NCBI GenBank assembly: GCA_024364735.1
Contig: JAGFNQ010007684.1
Coordinates: 62,001 to 126,000, forward strand
Reading direction: 5' to 3'
DNA from: Boesenbergia rotunda
Lineage: Eukaryota; Streptophyta; Magnoliopsida; Zingiberales; Zingiberaceae
DNA length: 64,000 bases
Each line of letters opens with the position of its first letter. The stretch's first letter is position 1. Shown piece after piece: positions 32,362-43,066 of the stretch. Both the position numbers and the translations under genes were made by a program. A model generated the notes under the pieces. That model did no database searches. It saw only the letters and a list, made by a program, of their open reading frames with translations, and was not told where the DNA came from.

Positions 32362-33719
32362 TGTTGGTGCAGATTGCACCCAAGTCAAACCTGTGTTTTG
32401 ATATTGACAAAAGGGTTCAAAAGTTAAGGGTTCATTGGTGCCTAACAAGTTTCTTGAGTGTACAGGAAAAGCCCTAGCGAAGGAATGCTAGGCACTGGCG
32501 AAGGACTGCCAGACTGGACAAAGTCCTAGCGAAGGAATGCTAGGCACTGGCGAAGGACTGCCAGAATGGACAAAGCCCTAGCAAAGGAATGCTAGGCACT
32601 GGCGAAGGGCTGCCAGAAGTAAAGACCTAGCGAAGGGCTGCTAGGCACCAAGCGAAAGGCAGCTTGGTACCTCAAGACCTGGCGAAGGACTGCCGGGCAA
32701 AAGTCCAACTGGAGGATCCGGTTGGCACCAGGTAAAACTCTCCCGAGAGGAGTAGGTGAGGACGTGTTCCCCTTGAGGGAGCATTAGGCGTCGGTTCGAC
32801 CTAGGGCTCCATTTTGGAGACCAAAGTCAGAACCAAGACAGCTAAGGCTGTATAAAATTATTGTTTTGTTGTGTTTCTGGACTAACCCTTGATGCAGGAC
32901 CAAAGGGACGTGTGTCTGCAACTCAGAGAGCCTCAAAGGAGTGAGGCAACAGCTGAGTAAGGCGCCCTAAGTGTCCAGGGCGCCCTCAAGGTGAACCAGA
33001 ACCAAACGAAGCAAATGGGCTTCAGCTGCTTACTGGGCGAGGCGCCCTCAGCAGCGAAGGCACCTTCGTCAGTGAAGGCGCCTTCAGCAGCCAAGGCGCC
33101 TCCAGCTCTCTCTGCGAAGCCTCAGCTCTATCCACAGCCGAGTCTTCTGCGCGAAAAAAGTCAACCAAGGCACCCTCTGCGACCAGGGCGCCCCAGAGGT
33201 CAAACCTCATCCCTATTCTGGTGCGATAAGGCTTGACCGAGCGAAGCACGGATCGGGAGACACGTGGCAGGGCGCCCTCGACGACCAGGGCGCCCCTAGG
33301 TGCTATAAATAGCACCCCTCGACCCCGAGCTTCAACACCGCTTTCATTCAACGCTTCCAAACACTCTGACGACTACGCTCTGCTCCAGGAACTTCCCAAC
33401 TCAAGTCCGTAGCGTCATCGACCTCCCACTGCACCAAAACTCGATCTACAACCGGGAGTTGGTAAAACAGAGTGTAACTTTCTATTTACAGTCATTTTTG
33501 TAATCTTACTCTGTAACCGTTTTGCGCATTATAGAATTGCCCAAAGTAAACGGTCAACGACCGTGGGCCTTGGAGTAGGAGTCGACCCAGGCTCCGAACC
33601 AAGTAAACTACTGGTGTTTGCGTTGTTTGATTTTATTCCGCTGCGTAACTGCTCTTTCTTTTAAATCCGAACATTTTCCGATATTCACCCCCCCTCTATC
33701 GGTCTTTCTCGATCCAACA
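32362..33719 (+). repeat. 3' LTR of Sire-1
   Basis: Near-identical to 24333-25672. The 18-bp length difference is an extra GGCGCC-containing unit (TTCAGCAGCCAAGGCGCC) at about 33079-33096. It carries the same hairpin array (32470-32702) and palindromic TATA box (33299-33316). Confidence 0.95.
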
Positions 33720-33724
33720 GTGGC

Positions 33725-34127
33725 ATCCATGAAAAAGTTGTCCGCTAAGATGATTGGAGCTCGGTGGTGAGTGGACTTGACCCCTTGGTTCTAGCACTCA
33801 ACCAAGCTGCCGTGTAGACTCAAGTTCTGTACCGGCAGGCTGGAAGAGCTAGGGTCCGCCAAGGGGACTTCCACGTGGATGAGCGGTTGGATGGAGGAGT
33901 CAGTCGCTGAAAAGACAACTGGACCCACGGAGGTACCAGGTTCCAAAGAGCCGAGCGAAGATGAGATCTCCCCGGAGGGGTCACTAAGTCGGGCATCCTC
34001 ACGACTGGCGTGTCAGAGCGAGCAAGGTTGGGTATTATGGAGACGCTTATCGTGGGAAGGTTGACCTGATCTGAGGAGGGTCAGATCATTAGCCTCATCC
34101 ACCAATTCTGAAGCTAGGAGAATGGTG
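33725..34127 (-). pseudogene. Tat-2 remnant between Sire-1 and nested solo LTRs
   Basis: About 400 bases of the Tat-2 antisense region. No protein block is clear, but it is bounded on the left by the Sire-1 duplication and on the right by the solo-LTR duplication. Together with 36234-37060 it makes one continuous piece of Tat-2. Confidence 0.5.
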
Positions 34128-34132
34128 GAAAC

Positions 34133-36228
34133 TATTGGTGCAATCGACCCAAGTTTGATCGGATAGATCATGGATTTTGATGTGTGTGTCAATATGATTA
34201 AGTTAGATTTTCATGTTGATTTGATATGTATATTTGAGTCGTGCAGGACTTAGTGAATCACACATGAGGAATAACGGAGTGAAGCATCCGAGGGATGAGA
34301 CTCGAGGAAGAGGACTTCAAAGGGCGAGCCGAGGAAGTAGACTTCAAAAGCATACGCGAAGGATGGCATAGAGGCGAGCCGCAGGCTTGTGTGCGCATCC
34401 GAGGGATGAGAGCCGAAGGCAGAGAACTTCAAGGGGCAAGCCAAGAAAGTGGACTTCAAGGCATACGCGAATGATGGACTCCGGAGAGGCTGAGAGTGTG
34501 TTTATAAGCTGGGCAGTCGCAGTCGACTGGCAAAGGAAGCAGTTAACTGTCAGCGTCAAGAGGAAACTCACAGAAAAATCAGTCGACTGATCCAGACACC
34601 AGTTGACTCGTCTGCTAAAAAATAGAGCCGTTGGCTGGGGCAGTCGACTGATATCGGGGCTGAGTTGTTATGTTAATAACTCTCTCCACTATTTAAAGGG
34701 GAGCTTGAGACTTGGGAGAGGTTAGCTCTTCATTGTGATATCTTTACTCAAGTGCTCAAGCTCCAAGTGTTCATCTTCCTCCCAAACCCTAGCTCATTCT
34801 TGTAAGGAGGAAGAAGATTTGTGAGAGGTTGTTCTCCACCGAGAAGGAGAAAGATTTAGTTGGAGATTGCCGGGGCGTGATCCACCGAAGGATCAAGGGT
34901 TCGCCCACCTCAAGGGCATGCCGTGGAGTAGGAGCTGTTAGGATCGATTCCGTACGCTAGAGGGGGGTGAATAGCGTTTTTCGATTCTTCTCTACAAGAT
35001 TGTTAGTGCGCAAGCGGAAATATAAACAAAATAAAATAAACAATAAAGAAACAATGTTAACAAACCGATTTTACTTGGTATCCACCCCGGCCGGGTGACT
35101 AATCCAAGAATCCGTCGGTGGATCACTCCCCGGATAACCTCCAGCTCGCCCTCGTCACTCCTTGTGGGTGGAGAAACCTCGCCACAACACCAAGCAAACC
35201 TCTGAGCACAAAGACTACTATCTTGCCTTTTACCAAGACAAGACTTGTCAAGAAAACCAGCCCTAACCGAGTCCTCTTTAAATAGAACTCGGGCTGGAAA
35301 ACCCGTTGGCAGTCGACTGGTCCCAGGGCAGTCGACTGCCACCACTCAGATTCGACCATTAACATCCCAACGTTCGAATTTTGGTGACTTACCAGTCAAC
35401 TGCCAAAATGGCAGTCGACTGGTCCAGGGTCCAGAACCTATTGTGAGTTTTGGCAGTCGACTGGACAACCCCCAGTCGACTGCCCAGCTTACAACAGCAC
35501 TCTTACTCACTCTCTTGACCCTCCTCCACGCGTGCCTTCAGGTCCACTCCTTTGGCTTGCCCCTTGAAGTCCTCTTCCACCGGCTGTCGTCCCTCGGATG
35601 CACATGCAAGTTCTCGACTTGCCTCCATGCCACCCTTCACGTGTGCCCTTTGAAGTCCACTTCCCGGCTTGCCCTTGGAGTGCTCCTTCCTCGGCTCTTG
35701 TCCCTTGCCTCAGCTGACTCTTCACCAGCAACCTTGACTATTGCCTTCGCGTCCTCTTCATCTTCGGCCCTCGTCCCTCGCATGCACACAAGCCTCCAGC
35801 ATGTCTCCATGTCATCCTTCACGTACGCCTCGAAGTCTGTGCCCCTCGACTCATCATCCCTGCTATATCAGGTCCCTCGGGTGCACACAAGCCTCCAGCT
35901 TGTCTCCATGCAACCCTTCACCATACCGAAGTCATCCAGCCAAGTCAATATGTGTAAACCTGTACAACCTGCACACTCACATACACATATTAGTACATAA
36001 GAGAAAGCCTAACTTAAACCCTTTGCCCAAACATCAAAACACATGATCACTCCGGATCACAGATTGCCTCAACAGGAGCAAGTAATCTTTGAACCACGTA
36101 ACCGGTAATGAGTTAGCATTGTTTTAATTGTTAGATTAAGTTTCCGCTTGTGCTAACAATTGTAGGAAGAAAGTAAAATGGGGTGACTGAGGTATTCACC
36201 CCCTCTAGTCGCGTCATCGGTCCCAACA
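34133..36228 (+). mobile_element. Solo LTR (Cop-X-related) containing another solo LTR
   Basis: Starts TATTGGTGCAATCGACCC (first TG mutated to TA) and ends CATCGGTCCCAACA, with GAAAC duplicated at 34128-34132 and 36229-36233. Removing the inner LTR leaves about 950 bp. The start is similar, in plus orientation, to the minus-strand start of Cop-X LTRs (GGGACAATCGGCCCAAGT), so it belongs to the same broad family. It has several CAGTCGACTG palindromes (34510-34650). Confidence 0.82.
34936..36074 (-). mobile_element. Inner solo LTR in opposite orientation (Cop-X family)
   Basis: TGTTAGGATCGATTCCG to GATTGCCTCAACA on the plus strand, i.e. a minus-strand LTR like 38334-39443. GGAGC is duplicated at 34931-34935 and 36075-36079. 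It carries five or more CAGTCGACTG sites at 35310-35490. The 251-codon plus-strand ORF at 35245-36000 is an LTR artefact of serine/leucine-rich low complexity. Confidence 0.85.
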
Positions 36229-36233
36229 GAAAC

Positions 36234-37060
36234 ATCCGGGCGGTGTCTCTTCCTGGTCCGCAGCTGAGTAGATGCTGTGACTGCTTCAATAACCTCCGTG
36301 TCAACTGGCTCAAGCTGTAGCTCGCCGGCCGAGGGCTCCTCGTAACCTCCTGAGATGGCAGCTTCTTTAATTGTCAGTTGATCTCGGGGCTTGCTGATCA
36401 GGAGTTCCTCGTCGCCTGACGCTGCTACTTCATTGAGTGGAGGGGCATCTCTCTTTGCCAACTCAGCTATCGCTCGGGCATCCAACTCGGCATCCTCCAC
36501 GCCAAGCACCTCATCGAGGCTAATGCCCCACATCATCTGAGTTGTAAAATAAGAAAGATCTTAGTTAGCACAAAAATGTTCAACTTGAAAATAAAAAATC
36601 ACCAAAAGAAGCAAGTAGTGTGACCGGGACTGGCTCAGGCCGAAGATGTACAACACGACATCACTGAGAAAACAAATGCCGTGAAAACAGAGACCCACGA
36701 TCCTTGAGAAGGCCAGCTGGCACAATGGGTTCGAGTGGTAGTTCTTGCTGACAACTGGCTGGGCGGGCAAGTCCTCGATCCAATCAGTCGGCCAGTTGGG
36801 GAAGGAGTTGTGTTGATGAAGAAATAATGAATTTTCCAACTTTTTTTGGAACTCAATATCTTGTCAAGGAAGGCCGACTTAGCATGGGCTTGGAAAAAGA
36901 AATTCTCGGACTCTTGCTTCTTTGGATAGTAAAAGAAATGAAAAATTCTAGGTTGGAGAGGCACTCGATTAAGGGTAAGAAGGATGACTGTACCACAGAG
37001 AATGCGGATGGCATTGGGAGTCAGCTATGAGAGAGGAATATGAAAATATCTACAAACCTC
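36234..37060 (-). pseudogene. Tat-2 antisense ORF, N-terminal part
   Basis: From about 36964 down, the minus strand reads FHFFYYPKKQESENFFFQ and ILSSKKSWKIHYFFINTTP. These align with FFHYFFHPKQ and LPSSHKGWKDQFFYISLP of Tat-1 and identify the plant-transposon-type antisense protein. A frame change follows, then an acidic Ala/Glu-rich segment (36536-36153: EVLGVEDAELDARAIAELAK). The rest lies beyond the inserted LTRs and Sire-1, at 22981-24332. Broken and not expressible as one protein. Confidence 0.65.
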
Positions 37061-38333
37061 GACTAAGAAGGGGTGAATAGGGAACCTAAGCCCAACCAAA
37101 AACTGGTCTCAGAAAATGATAAAAAAGTTGAGCGGCGGGAGATGAGTTTGGTCATAGCCACTCGGGATTACTAAACGATAGTCACTCGGGACCCGATACT
37201 CCACTTGGAGGGTATCAAAGTCCTGACTACCCATCGTCGAGATGGTCGTGGTGTACCACAGGCTAGGAATGGGCTCAGGAGCAACCATATATTCAATAGA
37301 ACGATAAAGTCTGATCGGCTAGGTAGATCGGATGGATCACTAGCCTAAAGGAAGTCCGATCGGATAGGCCGATTGGATGAACCACTAAGACTAACCTAAA
37401 TAGAAAACAAAAAAGGGAGTCTAGCCGGGGGTGCCGATCGGAAGACTGACCCAGGGAAAAGAGCGGAGACTATTGGAGTGGTCAGAAACCATCGTTCGCC
37501 GGAGCTGGGAGATCACCGTCAATTGCGGAGAGCTAGGGGAAGGAAGACAATGGAGGAAGCAAATGAGGCTCATCCGGACCTCAGGGGGAAATTTATAGGG
37601 AAGCCTAGAGCACCATAGTCGATCGATGCTCCCTGAGAAAAGGCAGGATCAAATATCAGTCGTACCTTTCCCTTCAAGAGGAGGGGCTCGGGAAATCGCA
37701 CCTAACAACACGTGTGGGCTCTGACACGCGAACACTTCATTGCCCGGCTCACCTCATTGGGAAGTGACATGTGGCATGATAGTTAATGCGCGATGTGATT
37801 GATGTGATACACGCTATCATGAAGGCATGAGCAGAAGGATAGTTTGGACGAGGCTACGATGCCTGTGTCAGGGAGGCTTGGGCAGAAGAAACATGGCATC
37901 AACCACGATAAAAGACTCCCCGCTGGGTAGTCTAGTCAGTCAGATCCGCTGTCTCTTTCGACTAGACTCAAGGAAAAAATTTATGATTCGGTCGGATGTT
38001 TGACCCCCGTTGACCAGTCCCTTTTATAGTGTTAACTAGGCTTTGAGGGGTTGAGTGAAGGGCCCATAGCGCACTCGATTAGGAAATCGAAACGGTGGGT
38101 CAAGCGACCCTCAGGTGGTCAGCCGATGCTCCACCGGAGGTTGGCAGGTCAACCGGTTGGTCAGTTGGTCGACCACGTGACAAACGAGGCCAGGTTTGTC
38201 AAATAGTTGAAAGGTGGTAGGGTGATCGTTCAATCGGTCGAACTGAGTTAGATGGCCCTGAGTCGTCTAACCGTCTGACCGGTTGCACTTTTGGCCAGCC
38301 GAACGACCTCTGTCCAGTCAGTCAGGCATACAC
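37061..38333. other. Tat-2 3' noncoding region
   Basis: No ORF is supported. The part up to about 37900 resembles the leader/promoter side of the antisense unit in Tat-1. Beyond 37990, GTTGACC and GGTCGACC words are frequent. No LTR copy was identified. It ends at the TG of the Cop-X LTR; the preceding five bases are TACAC. Confidence 0.5.
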
Positions 38334-39443
38334 TGTTAGGACTGTGACCGTCAAGCTAGATGGGGGGTGTGAATAGCTTCTTTCGATTTTCTTCCTACAA
38401 TCGTTAGTGTGCAAGCGGAATATACTAAATAAAAACAAAAAACTAATGAATAAGAATGACACACCGATGTACGTGGTTCGGAGATGATGCCCCTACTCCA
38501 CGACAGTCCGTAAGGTGGACGATCCCTAATCCTTCGGTGGATGATTCCCCGGAGCACGTCCGGCTAGATCTCATAGCTCCTTGTGGGTGGAGAAACCTCA
38601 CCACAACTTCTGGACACTACCTGAGCACAATAGGCTACTAACCAACTCTATCCAAGCAGGTTTCGCCAAGAAGAAAAGGTCTTAAACGAGCTCCCTTAAA
38701 TAGAACTCGAGGCTGAATATGACCGTTACCAGTCGACTGCCCCTGGGGTAGTCGACTGGCCTCACTTGAATTCGAATTTCACAGCATGACCTTTCGAATT
38801 CTGGCTATATCAGTCGACTGATCCTTCCCTAAGCCTAGGGTTATCCTTCCCGAGTACATTTCTCTCCGCACTCGAACCCTCCCGACTTAGTTCCCGAGTA
38901 CAATTAATCAACACTCGAACCCTCATGATCTGGTTGACTCTTCAAACAGCAGTCTCGATCTGTTGCTTTAACACCCTCTTCATCTTCGGCTCCCGTCCCT
39001 CAGATGCGCACGCAAGCCCTCGGTTTCCCTCAATGACATCCTTCACGAATGCCTCGAAGTCCGCATCCCTCAGCTGATCGTCTCTGCTCCAGCAGCCTCG
39101 ATCTATCGCCTTCAAGCCTTCTTCGACTTTGGCTCTCGTCCCTCAGATGTGCACGCAAGCCCACGGCTTGTCTTCATGCCATCCTTCACGTACGCCTCGA
39201 AGTCCGCTTCCCTCGGCTCATCGTCCCTCCTTCGTCCATGGTCCCTCGGATGCGCACACAAGCCCATGGCTTACCTCCATACCACCCTTCACTTGAAGAC
39301 ATCCAACCAAGTCTATGTGTACCTGTAAACCTGCACACTCACATACACATATTAGAACACAATAAAATCCTAACTTAACCATATTGATACACACATCAAA
39401 ACCCATGATCCTCCAGATTATACTTGGGCCGATTGTCCCAACA
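38334..39443 (-). repeat. Cop-X LTR, left copy (3' LTR on the minus strand)
   Basis: On the plus strand it runs from TGTTAGGACTGTGACC to GCCGATTGTCCCAACA. It is followed by ATCTCTCCCTTTTTGATG, the complement of a polypurine tract (AAAAAGGGAGAGAT), so it is the 3' LTR of a minus-strand element. It is about ninety percent similar by eye to 62277-63390. It carries CAGTCGACTG-type palindromes at about 38730-38820. Confidence 0.82.
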
Positions 39444-40577
39444 ATCTCTCCCTTTTTGATGTGTGACAATATGTTTAAGTTAGGTAAAACAACAACAATA
39501 ACAATTGAAAATTAACAACATAGTAAAAAACATAAATATGCCCTCCCCCTTAACATATGCCCTCTACATAATTTTCAATTTCCACAACACCAAGTTAAGC
39601 TAAACCTAACTTAAAACCACAAATTCTCCCCCTTTGACACCATCAAAAAAATTGCCCCAAGCAACTCTAGCCCTAGTGTCAAAAAGAACTCCTCCTATTT
39701 CTGAAAAATCCCTCAGAAATCAACCAACAGCCATACCAGTCGACTGATCCACCATCAATCGACTGGTATCCTTATTTCGCAAACTTACAGAAATATCAGT
39801 CGACTGATACAATCTATTTCTGAATTTCCAGCCCAAATTCAGAAACTCCTATAAAATTCCACAAAATTAGGAAAAATGTAAAACTTTGCAAGCATATTTG
39901 TTAGGATATAATCTATCATAGAAAAATATACTTTCATGAAAAATACCAAATATGCTTGACTTTTGGTACAAACTCTAATTCTTTTGAAAAGTATCAATAT
40001 GTATCAACTTTTAAATCTACATTTGATTCTATTTGTTTGCCAAGCCAATTCTATATCATTCCAAACCTATAATTGGTTCCAAATCTCCCCTTTTCTTTAT
40101 ATATCCTCAAGATAATAAAACCTCCCCCTTCTTATCCCTTGCCTTAAGATAAACATGCCTCTATCAAACTTTTCTCACATTTCATGATATCAATAAAGCA
40201 TTATTTCCATCATCAAATCATGAACTGACACTTCATAAAAGCAATATAAAAACATGAATTCAAAGTTTTATACATAATTCAAAATAAAGCATAAAGTAAG
40301 TCATAAGGGTCATAGCCCCGAAGTTTTACGCATTACAATGCCAAATCAAGTGTTTGAGAGACAAACAAAATAGCTACGCTAGAGTCACTCTCAACACAGT
40401 CACCATCAAATCAACTACATGTCGTCGCCCAGAGGATGAGGAGGAGGGGCCTGATACATGAGGTTCCATTGCTGCATCATGTCGTACATCTCATCCTGCC
40501 GCAGCTGGAACCTCTGAAAGGTCTCGGTGAGCCCATGGACCTCCCCCTGAATGGCAGCCCGTGTGTGCTGAAAGTCC
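39444..40577 (-). other. Cop-X internal 3' region, with possible terminal ORF
   Basis: AT-rich 3' untranslated region of the minus-strand Cop-X element, with CAGTCGACTG sites at about 39738 and 39800. At its right end a minus-strand ORF (down to 40415) reads about 50 residues of Cop-X sequence, including RFQLRQDEMYDMMQQWN, a heptad-like segment. It could be the end of the extra 3' ORF that some SIRE-type elements carry, but it is cut by the Cop-Y1 LTR. The five bases before that LTR are AGTCC. Confidence 0.45.
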
Positions 40578-43066
40578 TGTTGGGACCGGGTGCATGTTGA
40601 CAAGGATACGGGTTCGTAAAATTTTAAATTTTTACGTGCAGCGGAAGAATTAGCATAAAATAATTTCCTAAATTATTTTAACCACGTATCTAGCATGCAA
40701 CCTTATGATGTGTTGACATAATCATAAATTAAAACTTTGCAGAAAAGTAAACTAATTTACCAAGTACCTCTCGTAACTCGAAGTAAGGGACGAGATCCAA
40801 CCGTAGCGTCCCTTGGAAGCTCCGCCTCTATTCGCGTCCACGCCGAGTTCTCTTCGGGATGACTTCGCAAAGCCACGAGTTTTGTGCCGACGAGAACTAA
40901 TAGATTCTCGGAAGGCACAACTAGAAGAACAAGAGAAAAAAATAGGAAACTAACCAACAAGAAACGGAATCCAAATTCCGGGAAGAGAGGAGTTGTGATC
41001 CGCTTCTTCTTCTTCTTGTTTGGCTTCTCCTTGGTGATCCTTGCTCACGCCAACCACTTGGAGGGATGAGGGTGCGCCGGCCCTAACTTGGACAAGGGGA
41101 GCCGACCCTAATCCTTAAGGAGGGCGCCGGCCCTAAGGGGAAGAGAGGGAGAAGAGAATAAGAGAGAGAGGGAGAGAATTATCTCTTGATAGCTCTATAT
41201 CAATTCATTGGAATTAAGGGCTTGCCTTTGGTTCCTTTATATAGCATCATCTCCCTTGTCAAGTCTCTCTTTTAACGGAATTAATTATCATAAGAAATTT
41301 ATCCTATAAATTCTCTTAAGAATTATTCCGTTTAAACCAAGTTTTATTATAACTAACTTTATAATAAAACAAATACTTCTTCTTCTTTTATGGAATAAAT
41401 TTTATAAGAAATTTATAAACTTTCTTATTATGGAAAAATCAATTCATAATTGATTTTATAAAATTAAAATAAACCATTCCATGGATTATTTTAATTTCCA
41501 TAAAAAGAATAAATTTCTATAAATTTATTTATATAAATTTCTTTATACAAATTTATTTATCCATAAAACAAATCCTTCTCTCTTTTTAATTATGGAATAA
41601 ATTTTATAAGAAATTTATAAACTTTCTTATTATGGAAAAATCAATTCATAATTGATTTTATAAAATTAAAACAAACCATTCCATGGATCATTTTAATTTC
41701 CATAAAAAGAATAAATTTCTATAAATTTATTTATATAAATTTCTTTACACAAATTTACTTATCCATAATTTATAAAACAAATCGCGCTAGATTTATTTTA
41801 TTAATTAAACCAATTAAATTGGTTTCTTCCCTTTAATGTGGTCGGCCAACCCAAGGGGTTTGGCACCCTCTTTGGCCGGCCAAACCAAGCCGAACCGATT
41901 GCGAATTAAACTCATTTAATTCGCCTAATAAGCCTTCAAAAGACTTAGCCATTTTAAGTTTCCGTTGCGCCTCTGATTAACTCAGATTCGACTTATTTAT
42001 CTTGATTGGAAAATCCAATTTTCAACTCATTTTAAATCCCTCGGATTACTCGTAGTGCGTGTGACTAAATAGACTTTCGATTTATGTTGGCCGTCTATAA
42101 TCAACTAATTATAGAACGATCATGAGTGGCACCTAATAGTACATCATGACCTCCAATTAATCGAAAGATCAACGGTTGACCTCAGAAGTAATTCTGAAAC
42201 CCTTCAGCAGCTCTAATGAATCGTGCCCCATTCCCTTCACCATCTTATACCCACTTGGTTCAGGACATGGTCTGTTTGTGTCAGTCCTCACTAGACTGAC
42301 TACGTCACACCTAGCCCAAGTAGTGTCTTTCTCGTCCTTTGGATTTCTAATTACTCTCATGTATTTTAGAGACTCGCACTCTATACATGACATACTCTGG
42401 CCAGAGGTTTTGAGTAACAATCCGACGATAGGCCTGGGTATACATCTCCTCGCAAGGAGTGGTGAATCCTTTGTAGGCTGTTCAAACATCTTCGGGCACT
42501 TCGGCTTATACCCAATCATCCTGGGTCCACACCTCCTTGGAGATGCTTGCTTAAGATGTTAAAGTATAAGTCTCCATGACCAAGATGACTTGAACACCGC
42601 AAGTCAAAGGAACATCGCACTTAAGCTGCAGTAAGAACTTCATTGACATATCTATATAGATAACCATATGAAGTCTTACAGCTAGTCACTCCAATGAACT
42701 AGTTCCCTTAACTAGCATCCATGTTTATCTCCGGACATCCCAATGTCACCAGCCAGTGAGAATCAGCTGATTAGAGAATAACCCATGCTAGTCTCCACAG
42801 AATTGATAGTGTCCGTATTTATCAATTCATCGACTAGGGATATTTTCAATACTTCACATTTGCACATTTAGAGATAATCACTAGTTGTGATCCCATCACA
42901 AATTCTCTTATGCTGTGAGTTGTATTGCGGACATTCAGTAGATGAGTTTAAGATCTCAATCAAATACACAATCATGTATACTCAAATAGTGAATCATCAT
43001 TTATTAAAATAAATGTTTACAATCATAAGGCGATTGCCTTAGGACACTTCTCTCATATCACTAACA
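40578..43066 (-). repeat. Cop-Y1 3' LTR, 2.49 kb
   Basis: On the plus strand from TGTTGGGACCGGGTGC to CATATCACTAACA. The following AACTCCCACTTGGCC is the complement of a polypurine tract, so this is the 3' LTR of a minus-strand element. A TATATAAA box (minus strand) is at 41236-41243. The LTR holds a tandem duplication of about 202 bp (about 41391-41592 and 41593-41790) that the other full LTR lacks, explaining its extra length. Overlapping ORFs at 42169-42562 are LTR sequence. Confidence 0.88.

Larger units (their letters stand above)
24333..33719 (+). mobile_element. Sire-1: full-length young SIRE/Maximus-type Copia retrotransposon
   Basis: A 9387-bp element with LTRs of 1340 and 1358 bp, a Met-tRNA PBS, gag, pol in the Copia order PR-INT-RT-RH, a long 3' untranslated region and a polypurine tract. 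The perfect duplication GTGGC lies at 24328-24332 and 33720-33724. I counted about ten LTR differences, all transitions, plus one 18-bp indel. With the commonly used rice rate of 1.3e-8 per site per year this would be about 0.3 million years, a rough figure. The SIRE assignment rests on long LTRs, the gag type, and RT/RH motifs such as HIEVKHHFVRD. Pol has one frameshift, so this copy is probably not autonomous. It interrupts the Tat-2 antisense ORF. Confidence 0.95.
22166..38333. mobile_element. Tat-2: 3' half of a second Tat-like element, interrupted
   Basis: The pieces 22166-24332, 33720-34132, 36229-38333 can be read as one element. It has a tandem-repeat block, then the same antisense protein as Tat-1, then a noncoding 3' region. 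It is split by Sire-1 and by nested solo LTRs, each with its own duplication. The pol half and any LTR were not found, so the element is truncated at the left, near or at the solo LTR 18742-22160, and probably at the right where Cop-X begins. Confidence 0.6.

Noticed and set aside
35245..36000. 251-codon plus-strand ORF
   Set aside because: Runs antisense through a solo LTR, low-complexity Ser/Leu/Pro translation, not conserved as protein in the related LTRs.
42169..42562. 116- and 128-codon ORFs on both strands, repeated at 54785-55178
   Set aside because: Present twice only because they are the same part of two Cop-Y LTRs; both strands open, no domain.
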